Assembly (NCBI GenBank): GCA_963815655.1
Contig: CAWFHK010000001.1
Span: 3,720,001-3,784,000 of the forward strand
From: JAWOLE01 sp963815655
GTDB lineage: Bacteria > Acidobacteriota > Thermoanaerobaculia > UBA5066 > Gp7-AA6
Direction: 5' to 3'
Length of the DNA stretch: 64,000 bases
The notes below the pieces were generated by a model. It was not told where the DNA came from. It saw only the letters and a program-made list of their open reading frames with translations, and did no database searches. A program made the position numbers and the translations under genes. Below, piece after piece: positions 7,064 to 14,320 of the stretch; within the stretch, counting starts at the first letter, position 1; every line of letters begins with the position of its first letter.

Positions 7064-7403
7064 GCGCGGGCAGGTCGTCGTCGTCATGGTTCCGTTTACG
7101 GGACAGGGGGGCGCGAAGCCGCGGCCCGCCGTTGTCGTGAGCGCGGAGCCCTTTCATCGGAAACTGCGAGACGTGATTGTCTGCCCGATCAGCAGTCAGC
7201 CGCGCTGGTTCGAAAGGCCGGGGCCGGGAGACAGACCGCTCTCGAAATGGGCGGCGGCGGGCCTTCGCTTCCCGAGCACCGCCCGGGTTTCCAACATTCT
7301 CTCGGTGGACAAGGCGCTCATTCGCCGCGTTCTGGGACGGCTGGCTCCGGAAGATCTTCGGAGTGTCGAGTCGGCCCTGCGCGACGCCCTCGCTCTTCCA
7401 TGA
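7041..7403 (+). CDS. PemK/MazF-family endoribonuclease toxin
   Basis: 120 residues. RRGQVVVVMVPFTGQGGAKP followed by RPAVVVSAE is the MazF/PemK start, with the conserved Gly-Gly-x-x-K-x-R-Pro loop; VIVCPISSQPR and a C-terminal STARVSNILSVDKALIRRVL complete the SH3-like barrel. These enzymes cut mRNA at specific short sequences. Pairing a MazF-fold toxin with a Phd-fold antitoxin, instead of MazE, is a known but less common mix. Both genes look intact. Confidence 0.87.
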   Translation: MPSTTTYRRGQVVVVMVPFTGQGGAKPRPAVVVSAEPFHRKLRDVIVCPISSQPRWFERPGPGDRPLSKWAAAGLRFPSTARVSNILSVDKALIRRVLGRLAPEDLRSVESALRDALALP

Positions 7404-7422
7404 ACGCCGGCGTTCGCCGGCG

Positions 7423-8760
7423 TCAGCCCCGGTGCGGTGAGTCGGAGGCCGGGACGGCCGCGGGCGGCGTCAAGCGGCCGGTGAGCCGGCGCAGGAGTCC
7501 CTGGATCCGGTACGTCCACCACTGCCGTGTCCATCGCCCGAGGCTCACGAGGAAGGGCCAGGGGTCTCGCGGGTCGAGATAGGCGACCGCCTTCACACCG
7601 CGAAGATTCCTCGCCAGGCTGAAGAGTTCCTGCCGCAGGGAGCGGTCCCCGCGGTTCTCCCAGAGGGTCGTCAGGTAGGCGGTCAGCCACACCCACCCGA
7701 CGCCGTCCGGATAGGAGCGTCCCGGGGCGACCGGGAGACCCGCGCCGGCGCGATAGACCGCGAGGGGCAGATCCATGCCGATCGCCCCCGAGAGATTCGT
7801 CGCGCGGACGAAGCGGGGATCGGCCTTGATCAACACGAGGCTCTCGTCGGCGGGATCGCGGCGGAACTCCATCGCCATCGGGCCGGAGTACCGGGCGCGC
7901 CGGACGAGCCGCTTCGCGGCTTCTTCCGCCTCTTCGTCGTGGATCGTCTGGCAGTACACGTTGGCGCCCATCTCGTAGGGGTGGACGAAGCGTCCGCCCT
8001 TCGTGTACGTGTGGAGGCGCAATCGCCGGATCACGTACGACAGGACCGCCTCGTGATCGCGGTCCACCATCATGCAGACGCCGATGCACCGGTCCGCCGT
8101 TCCGCCGAGGACCTCCGCGATCGCGGGGAACTCGCCCGCCCTCGAGAAGATCTCGCGGCACTCGCGCTCGATCGTTTCGCGGTCCATCCCGGCGACCCTG
8201 GTGTTTCTCCCCTTCGCCGCGTTGGCCGGAACCGAGCCCGGCATCGTCTTGAGCAGGTATTCGTGCCGCTCGAGATCGAGGCCCGAGAGAACGCTGGCGA
8301 GGTCCTCCTCGGTCTCCGGCTTGAAGAAGGCGGGCGTTCGGATGCCGAGCTCCCGCGCCATGGCGTAGCACCGGGAAATGTCCATGAGGGAGAGGAGCGT
8401 CTCCCAGGGGGGCGTCGTCAGGGAGAAGCGCTCGGAGAGGCGGTCGAGGTTCTTGGAAACCAGGATGTTGTAGTGGTCGTTGGTGGGCATCAGGACGCCG
8501 CCGCCGTTCCGGCCGAGCGATTCCAGAAAGGCGAGCGCCTCCTCCGGCTCGCGGCTGATCAGGAATTTCGACGCGAGGCGGCGGGAGGCGAACCCCACCG
8601 CGTCCCGCTCGTGATCGACGCCGATGACCGGGACGCCCGCCCGCGCGAGGGAGTGCACGGCGGCCACGGAGCGAGGATGGTCGAGCCCGAGAACGATCGC
8701 GCGCGGGCCGGTCCGGCGAGACCGCCCGGCGATGTCCGGGTTCTCCGGATCTTCCGTCAT
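7423..8760 (-). CDS. ATP-grasp protein (COG3919-like carboligase)
   Basis: 445 residues. The N-terminal pre-ATP-grasp domain reads PRAIVLGLDHPRSVAAVHSL and later GGGVLMPTNDHYNILVS; the central domain has YLLKTMPGSVPANAAKG and the C-terminal lobe MAMEFRRDPADESLVLIKAD before PRF. Relatives join a carboxylate to an amine with ATP and often act on small peptides or polysaccharides. The canonical metal-binding ending is E-x-N-P-R; here it is K-A-D-P-R, so a magnesium ligand seems lost. A long aromatic/Arg-rich tail (WTRQWWTYRIQGLLRRLTG) may touch the membrane. It lies 47 bases after the transglutaminase gene. Confidence 0.75.
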   Translation of the reverse strand: MTEDPENPDIAGRSRRTGPRAIVLGLDHPRSVAAVHSLARAGVPVIGVDHERDAVGFASRRLASKFLISREPEEALAFLESLGRNGGGVLMPTNDHYNILVSKNLDRLSERFSLTTPPWETLLSLMDISRCYAMARELGIRTPAFFKPETEEDLASVLSGLDLERHEYLLKTMPGSVPANAAKGRNTRVAGMDRETIERECREIFSRAGEFPAIAEVLGGTADRCIGVCMMVDRDHEAVLSYVIRRLRLHTYTKGGRFVHPYEMGANVYCQTIHDEEAEEAAKRLVRRARYSGPMAMEFRRDPADESLVLIKADPRFVRATNLSGAIGMDLPLAVYRAGAGLPVAPGRSYPDGVGWVWLTAYLTTLWENRGDRSLRQELFSLARNLRGVKAVAYLDPRDPWPFLVSLGRWTRQWWTYRIQGLLRRLTGRLTPPAAVPASDSPHRG

Positions 8761-8807
8761 GGCGCGTGGCACGATCGCTCCGGAAGAACCGCGGAGCGTC
8801 GAATTGG

Positions 8808-9908
8808 CTAGGCCTTCGCCGAGGTGACTTCCTTCGAAGCGATCTCGTACTTGAAGTTGTCCGGGTCGAGGCAGTCGAGCCGGCCCTCGGCCGTTTCCGC
8901 CTGCGGATACAGGAGAAATCCGACCGGCGCCCCCTTGGACCCGGGCAGGGCGACGTCGTGCCCGAAGTTGTACGCCATCCAGTTCATCTCCCAGGACCCG
9001 AAGAGCCGCGCGCGGGCCTTCTTCACCATCTCGTCGTCCAGCAGCCGGTTTCCCGGCGGCTCCTCGAGGACAACCTTGCGCACGTCGGCGGGATCGACGG
9101 GCACCCAGCCGTGGCCGTCGAGATATACCTCCGCGCGGCAGTGCTGCGCCTTCGTCACGTTCTCCGTCGAGGCCCCGAGGCTCTTGTATCCGAGCTCCGA
9201 CCTGGCCACGCGGATCCCGTACACGTCGCGCGCCGGAAGGCCCGACGCCCGCGCGAGGCCGACGTAGAGCGCGTTCAGGTCCGCGCACTTGCCCCCCAGG
9301 TCCTTCGACTCCAGCATGTAGCGGATGTCGCCGAGGCCGCAGCCGCGCGTCTTCGGATTCCGGAACGTGTTCTCGACGATCCACTCGTAGATCGCCCGCG
9401 CCTTCGCGACGTCCGTCGCCGCGCCGCGCGTGACTTCGGTCGCCTTCGCCTTCACGACGCCGTCGGTGGGGATGAGCTTCGTCGATTGCAGGAAATTCTC
9501 CAGCTCCGCGCGGCCCGCCTTCGGGACCTTGCCGGGCGCGGAGAGATCGACCGCGGCGTTTCTCGTCGAGACCCTGCACGTGAGGGTCACGACCGGCTTC
9601 ACGCCGGCCGGGAATCTCGCGGAGACGATCCCGAGCGCGTCCGCCTTGCGCTCGACCAGTTCGGCCGTGCCCCCCTCGGCGTGGAATTCGTTCGCGAGCG
9701 TCTTCTGGTAGGGCGCCTCGCGGATGAGCGCCGCCGGCAGCCAGACGAGCGTCGTCCCGGAGGGCTTCAGGACCTCGACGCGGGTCGTCACCTCGAACGT
9801 GCGCCAGCCGGCGGGCGCCTCGTCCAGGGCAAACAGCCGCGTCGCCTTCGGAAAGGCGAGGCCAGCGGAAACGACGCCGGCGGTACGGAGAAAGTCGCGA
9901 CGGTGCAT
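8808..9908 (-). CDS. Tat-exported transglutaminase-like protein
   Basis: 366 residues. The N-terminus HRRDFLRTAGVVSAGLAF is a twin-arginine signal. The catalytic triad of the transglutaminase-like fold is visible: Cys in GGKCADLNALYVGLAR, His in TKAQHCRAEVYLDG and Asp in WVPVDPADV. The product is probably periplasmic, acting as a cysteine protease or peptide-modifying enzyme. ATG 9908 is chosen for its GGAGGTG site; a GTG six bases upstream is alternative. It precedes the ATP-grasp gene on the same strand, a pairing also seen with enzymes that build and trim peptide-like polymers, which is only suggestive here. Confidence 0.85.
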   Translation of the reverse strand: MHRRDFLRTAGVVSAGLAFPKATRLFALDEAPAGWRTFEVTTRVEVLKPSGTTLVWLPAALIREAPYQKTLANEFHAEGGTAELVERKADALGIVSARFPAGVKPVVTLTCRVSTRNAAVDLSAPGKVPKAGRAELENFLQSTKLIPTDGVVKAKATEVTRGAATDVAKARAIYEWIVENTFRNPKTRGCGLGDIRYMLESKDLGGKCADLNALYVGLARASGLPARDVYGIRVARSELGYKSLGASTENVTKAQHCRAEVYLDGHGWVPVDPADVRKVVLEEPPGNRLLDDEMVKKARARLFGSWEMNWMAYNFGHDVALPGSKGAPVGFLLYPQAETAEGRLDCLDPDNFKYEIASKEVTSAKA

Positions 9909-10014
9909 GTTCACCTCCCGCCGGGAGTGATCGCTCCGCCCCGGCCGCGCCCTAGCCTATAACCGGCTCCGGCCCTCCGCAACGCGCCGGCCCATCGCTC
10001 CCGACCTCCTCCTC

Positions 10015-10458
10015 CTACTTGCTCGCCGCGGCCACAAGGTCGGCGGCGGTCGTCGGACCGATCGCGAGGGTATCGGTGTGCCAGGCGGCAAAGGTCCGGA
10101 ACTCGAGGCTTGCCGGGAACCCCGTCTTGCGGCCGTGCTTCCGGGCGACTTCGTCCACCCTGGCCTGCTGGTCCTTGCTCAGCTCGGGAGCGATTCCGAG
10201 GTAGTCCCAGCTGTCGCCGTCGGTGTGGGCGTACACCTGAGTGGCCGGTACGCCGGCCTCCTTGCTGATCGCCTCCTGATCGGCCATCCACTTCAGGAAG
10301 TCCAGGTGCTTGCCCGGAGCGATGCGATACAGCGAGACGACCGCGGTCGGCGGCTGCTTCGCCTCCTGCTTCACTGTCTGAGCTCGCGCGGCGGGAACGA
10401 AGAAGAGAGTGACCGAAGCAGAAAACAACAACGGGATCAAGCGGAGCCGGTGGTTCAT
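10015..10458 (-). CDS. Exported NIPSNAP/ABM-like protein
   Basis: 147 residues with a signal peptide ending ARAQ after LIPLLFSASVTLFFVPA. The mature part starts VVSLYRIAPGKHLDFLKWMA, continues TQVYAHTDGDSWDYLGIA and has helical DQQARVDEVARKHGRKTG; this resembles the dimeric alpha-beta barrel (NIPSNAP/ABM-like) fold. Start ATG 10458 follows AAGGAGG. A longer protein with the same flavour lies at 53655. Substrate unknown. Confidence 0.65.
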   Translation of the reverse strand: MNHRLRLIPLLFSASVTLFFVPAARAQTVKQEAKQPPTAVVSLYRIAPGKHLDFLKWMADQEAISKEAGVPATQVYAHTDGDSWDYLGIAPELSKDQQARVDEVARKHGRKTGFPASLEFRTFAAWHTDTLAIGPTTAADLVAAASK

Positions 10459-10904
10459 GAGTCCTCCTTGGGTGCGCGGCACCCCCGTCGCCCAAGACGA
10501 TCCAGATCCCGCCGAGCACGTGCCCGCCGCAGGAGCTTTCACCCATCCTGAGACGAAAAGTGTGAGCGACTCTACGGCTCATTGCGGGGCGATGTCAAAG
10601 GCCCGAAGGCGACAGGAGCCGCAATTCCCGGCCGGCGACCGGAGGCGGCGTGGTCAGAAGCGGAGCCGGGCGGCGAGGCCGGAGGGGATGGGCAGGATCT
10701 CGAGATCGACGTGGCGGCGCTCGCTGTCGCCTCGCGAAGCCGTCGATGGATTCGTCGGCAAGGACGAGCGTTCCGAGCGAGGCTCCGGCTCCCGCCGCGA
10801 GCCGCACTCCGGCTCTCCAGCCGCACCGGGCGTCCGCGGCCCCGGCAGGGCGGCCGCCGCTCTCAGGCACGGCTCACTCGCTCCACGGCTGCGTCGAGGC
10901 CTCG
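10459..10904. other. 446-base stretch without a secure gene
   Basis: GC-rich DNA between the NIPSNAP-like gene and the permeases. On the minus strand 10718-10646 reads SERRHVDLEILPIPSGLAAR then LRF and a stop, which could be the tail of a lost gene; no start or family is recognisable. Nothing else seen. Confidence 0.3.
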
Positions 10905-12188
10905 CTATTCGTGCCGCAGCGCCTCGATGGGATCGAGCCGCGAAGCGCGCACCGCCGGGTACATGCCGAAGAAGAGACCGACCGCGGTCGCGACGAGGAG
11001 GCCCACGAGGACGGACCAGGCCGGGACGGCCGCGGGGAGCGCGGGGACGGCCGCGCTGACCGCCCGCGAGACGAGCGCGCCGGCGACCACGCCCGCGAGG
11101 CCGCCGAGGCCCGTCAGCGTCACGGCCTCCGTCAGGAACTGCCTCACGATGTCGCGGCGGCGGGCGCCCACGGCCTTGCGGATGCCGATCTCCCGCGTGC
11201 GCTGGGTGACGGAGGCGAGCATGATGTTCATCACGCCCACGCCGCCGACGACGAGCGAGATGAGCGCGATCAGCACCATGGCCCCCGTCACGCCTCCCGT
11301 GATCGTGCGGAACTGGCCGATCAGCTGGTCCGGCGTCTCGGTCTCGAAATCGTTCGGCTTCCCGTACGGGACCCGGCGCCTCAGGCGGAGCACCTCGGTC
11401 GCCTCCTCGAGCAGCCGGTCCACGTCCTGCGCCCGCCGCGGCACGCAGCTGATCCGCACGCCGTCCCTGCGGAGTTGGAACCCGAACTGCCGTTCGAAGG
11501 AGCCGAAGGGGAGCACGACCTTGTTGTCGGGGGAGTACCCGAACTGCTCCCCCTTGCGGGCGAGCACGCCGATCACGCGGTAGCGCAGGCCGTTGATGGT
11601 GACCAGCCGGCCGACCGGCTGCGTCGCCGGGAAGATCGCTTCCCGGACCTCCGAGCCGATGACCGCCACGAGCGCCCGGTGCTCGACTTCCGCGGGCGTG
11701 AAGAACCGGCCCTGGGCGACGGCGTAGGCGTTGGCTTCCGGATAGAAGGCGTCGGTGCCCAGGACGTAGGGGCTGTTGGCCTCCGCGTCCCCGTTCTTGA
11801 CGTGGATCTCGTCGTCGAAATAGCCCGCGAGCGCCGAGACGGCGCCGGCCGAAGGGCAGGTCTTCCGGATCGCCGCGACGTCCTCGACGGTCAGGTTGGC
11901 GCGCCGCCGCTCCTCCTCGCTCTGCGGGCCGGGCGGCCCGAAGCGGTCCCGGTATTTCGTGAAGCCGATCCGCGTGGCGCCGAACGCCTGGAAGTTGGCG
12001 ACGACGGAGTTGTTGAAGCCGGTGATGATCGCGACCATCGCGATCACGGTCGCGACGCCGACGACGATGCCGAGGATCGTCAGCGCGGAGCGGAGGCGAT
12101 GCTCTCGCATCGCCCGGAACGCGAACCGGACGTTCTCGAGGGCCGCCAGGCGGAAGGCGTCTCGTCCCGGCTTCGTTTCACGCCTCAT
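10905..12188 (-). CDS. ABC transporter permease, MacB/FtsX family (second of a pair)
   Basis: 427 residues: an N-terminal membrane segment (ALTILGIVVGVATVIAMVAI), a MacB_PCD periplasmic domain (about 50-290), and three C-terminal FtsX-type segments including TQRTREIGIRKAVGARRRDI. The protein would take part in MacB-like export or mechanotransmission for lipoproteins, siderophores or peptides. It begins inside the previous gene (11-base overlap). No ATPase or membrane-fusion gene lies nearby, so the ATP-binding subunit must be encoded elsewhere. It ends in the typical DPIEALRHE. Confidence 0.9.
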   Translation of the reverse strand: MRRETKPGRDAFRLAALENVRFAFRAMREHRLRSALTILGIVVGVATVIAMVAIITGFNNSVVANFQAFGATRIGFTKYRDRFGPPGPQSEEERRRANLTVEDVAAIRKTCPSAGAVSALAGYFDDEIHVKNGDAEANSPYVLGTDAFYPEANAYAVAQGRFFTPAEVEHRALVAVIGSEVREAIFPATQPVGRLVTINGLRYRVIGVLARKGEQFGYSPDNKVVLPFGSFERQFGFQLRRDGVRISCVPRRAQDVDRLLEEATEVLRLRRRVPYGKPNDFETETPDQLIGQFRTITGGVTGAMVLIALISLVVGGVGVMNIMLASVTQRTREIGIRKAVGARRRDIVRQFLTEAVTLTGLGGLAGVVAGALVSRAVSAAVPALPAAVPAWSVLVGLLVATAVGLFFGMYPAVRASRLDPIEALRHE

Positions 12189-13395
12189 GCCGCAGCGCCT
12201 CGATCGGCGGAAGCCGCGCCGCGGCGGCGGCCGGCGCGATCCCGGCGGCGAGCCCCGTGGCGACGGCGAGCGCGATCCCGATCACGGCGAACCGGGGCTC
12301 GACCCGGGCCGGGAAGACCTGGTCCACCAGGAGCGCCGCGAGCGTTCCGAGGAGCACCCCCGCCACGCCGCCGGCGCCGGCGAGGAGGGCCGCCTCCAGC
12401 AGGAACTGGCGCCGGATGTCGCGGCGGCGCGCCCCGACCGCCATCCGCACGCCGATTTCGCGGGTGCGCTCGACGACGGAGACGAAGAGAATGTTGGCGA
12501 TGACGATCGCGCCGACGACGAGCGAGATCCCGGAGATCAGGACCATGAGCGCGAAGGCGCCCGCCGTGAGCGAAGACCAGAGCGTCTGGACCGCCTCCGA
12601 GCCGACGATCCCGAAGGGGTCGTCGGCGGGATAGGGCGTCTTGCGCAGCGAGCGGAGGATCGCACGGACCTCGTCCTGCGCCGCCTCGAGTCCGGCCTGT
12701 CCCGCGCGCGGCCGCACGAAGATCGAGATCTCGTCGCTCGCGGTCAGGATCTTCTGGACGAACGTGATCGGCACGAAGATCACGTTGTCCTTGTTCTGCC
12801 CGAGGAAGTTCCCCTGCCGCGCCTGGAGGCCGATCACCCGGAGCGGGTAACCGCGGATGAAGACCGTGCGGCCGAGCGGGCTCGCCGCGGGGAAGAGCCG
12901 GTCCCGGATCTCGGCGCCGAGGACCGCGACTCCGGAAGCGTGGTCCTCCTCCGACGGGGTGAAGAAGCGCCCCGCCTCGAGGTCCAACCGCATCATGGAC
13001 GCCATGTTCGCCGTGTAGCCCTGGATCTGGACGTCGGGGACCCGCAGCCGGCCCGCGTGCGCCGCGTCCACGTGGGTCGCCTGGGCGCCGACCGCCCCGC
13101 AGGTCTCGCACTCCCGCTCGACCGACCGCGCCTCGCGAAGCGTCATGGCCTTGCGCTTGCGGGCCATCACGAGCTCGACGCGGTTGCGGATGATCCCGTA
13201 GCGGGTGAAGACCAGGACGTCCGGGTTCAGGTTCAGGATCTTCTCGCGCACGTAGCCGTTCAAGCCGCTGATGATCGAGATGACGGAGACGATCGTCGCG
13301 ACGCCGATGACGACGCCCGTGAGCGTTAGGGCGGACCGCAGCTTGTGGCGGCGCAGCGCCTGCACGGCGACCGCCAGGAGCTCCGCGAAGCTCAT
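12178..13395 (-). CDS. ABC transporter permease, MacB/FtsX family (first of a pair)
   Basis: 405 residues from ATG 13395. Same layout as its downstream neighbour: SALTLTGVVIGVATIVSVIS, a MacB_PCD domain, then VVERTREIGVRMAVGARRRD and a final PPIEALRHEA. The periplasmic domain holds a close cysteine pair (ECETCGAVG), uncommon in these proteins. The two permeases overlap by 11 bases and are diverged paralogues, so they probably form a heterodimer. The ATPase is missing from the locus. A divergent acyltransferase gene starts 118 bases away. Confidence 0.9.
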   Translation of the reverse strand: MSFAELLAVAVQALRRHKLRSALTLTGVVIGVATIVSVISIISGLNGYVREKILNLNPDVLVFTRYGIIRNRVELVMARKRKAMTLREARSVERECETCGAVGAQATHVDAAHAGRLRVPDVQIQGYTANMASMMRLDLEAGRFFTPSEEDHASGVAVLGAEIRDRLFPAASPLGRTVFIRGYPLRVIGLQARQGNFLGQNKDNVIFVPITFVQKILTASDEISIFVRPRAGQAGLEAAQDEVRAILRSLRKTPYPADDPFGIVGSEAVQTLWSSLTAGAFALMVLISGISLVVGAIVIANILFVSVVERTREIGVRMAVGARRRDIRRQFLLEAALLAGAGGVAGVLLGTLAALLVDQVFPARVEPRFAVIGIALAVATGLAAGIAPAAAAARLPPIEALRHEA

Positions 13396-13513
13396 CGCGC
13401 TCCCGCGAGGTTGGCGGCGGCCTTCTCCTCTGCCTCGCGCCGAAGGGACGTCTTCTTCATGGGAGCGGCTGGCTCGACCCGGGATTTTACGGCGGGTTAC
13501 GATTCCGGCGGGC

Positions 13514-14302
13514 ATGAGCACGAGCCCGCTCGTCTACCTGCGCCTTTTCTACCGCGTGCCCGTCCTCGCGATCGTCACGGTTGCCTGCCTCGGCCTTGCG
13601 CGGCTGACGGGACGCCGAAAGACGGCCTACCGGCTCTGGGCCATCCTCTACGGCAAGGCCTGCGGCCGCGAGCTTGTGATCTCGGGAGCGGCGCCCGACC
13701 CCTCCGCACAGTTGATACTCGCCAACCACACGAGCTATCTCGACATGATCCCGATGGCGTATCTCTGGCCCCAGGCGCGTCCGGTCACCATGCACCGGAT
13801 CCGGTCCTGGTTTCTCCTCGGGTCGCTCAGCCGGGGCGGGGCGATCTTCGTGGACGACGGCCTGGCGGAGAGCCGGCGGCAGGCCCGCGAAGAGATGCGG
13901 AGGGTCTGGGAGTCGGGAGGAACCGTCATCGTCTTTCCGGAAGGGAAGGCGTCGCACGGGGCTCCCCCCTCGGCCTCGCTGCGCGGGACGTGGCGGTCTC
14001 GCGGCCAGACGCGGCCGACCGGTCCCGGCCCCTTCCGGATCGGCCCGTTCGAGGAGGCGGCCGCGCGCGCCATCACGATACAGGGTGTCCGGATCGGCTA
14101 CCCGCCGGAACTCCTGGCGACCCTGGATGGACGGTGGTTCGAGGACCGGTTCTTCTGGGTCCTGTGCCAGAGCTTCAAGATCCGGGCGCACGTGTTTCCC
14201 GCCGAGCGCGCGGACGCCGACGCCGAGGCGCTGCGCCGGAGCTGGGAAGCGCGACTCGTCCCTCAGCGCGCTGCCACCGCGGAGGCCGCGAACGAGAGCT
14301 GA
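13514..14302 (+). CDS. 1-acyl-sn-glycerol-3-phosphate acyltransferase-like protein
   Basis: 262 residues. The N-terminal hydrophobic segment (VPVLAIVTVACLGLARL) anchors it in the membrane. Block I is NHTSYLD (the catalytic His-x4-Asp), block III is VIVFPEGKASHGAP, where most PlsC proteins have FPEGT, and IRSWFLLGSLSRGGAIFVDD lies between. The expected reaction is acyl transfer to lysophosphatidic acid or a related lipid. The Lys in place of Thr and a Pro/Arg-rich insertion after it are deviations that may mark a different acceptor. Start ATG at 13514. Confidence 0.82.
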   Translation: MSTSPLVYLRLFYRVPVLAIVTVACLGLARLTGRRKTAYRLWAILYGKACGRELVISGAAPDPSAQLILANHTSYLDMIPMAYLWPQARPVTMHRIRSWFLLGSLSRGGAIFVDDGLAESRRQAREEMRRVWESGGTVIVFPEGKASHGAPPSASLRGTWRSRGQTRPTGPGPFRIGPFEEAAARAITIQGVRIGYPPELLATLDGRWFEDRFFWVLCQSFKIRAHVFPAERADADAEALRRSWEARLVPQRAATAEAANES

Positions 14303-14320
14303 CCGGCGCCGGTCCCGAGT

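Noticed and set aside
14302..14313. ACCGGCGCCGGT palindrome between convergent genes
   Set aside because: It would make only a 5-base stem with a 2-base loop and has no T-tract; too weak to call a terminator.
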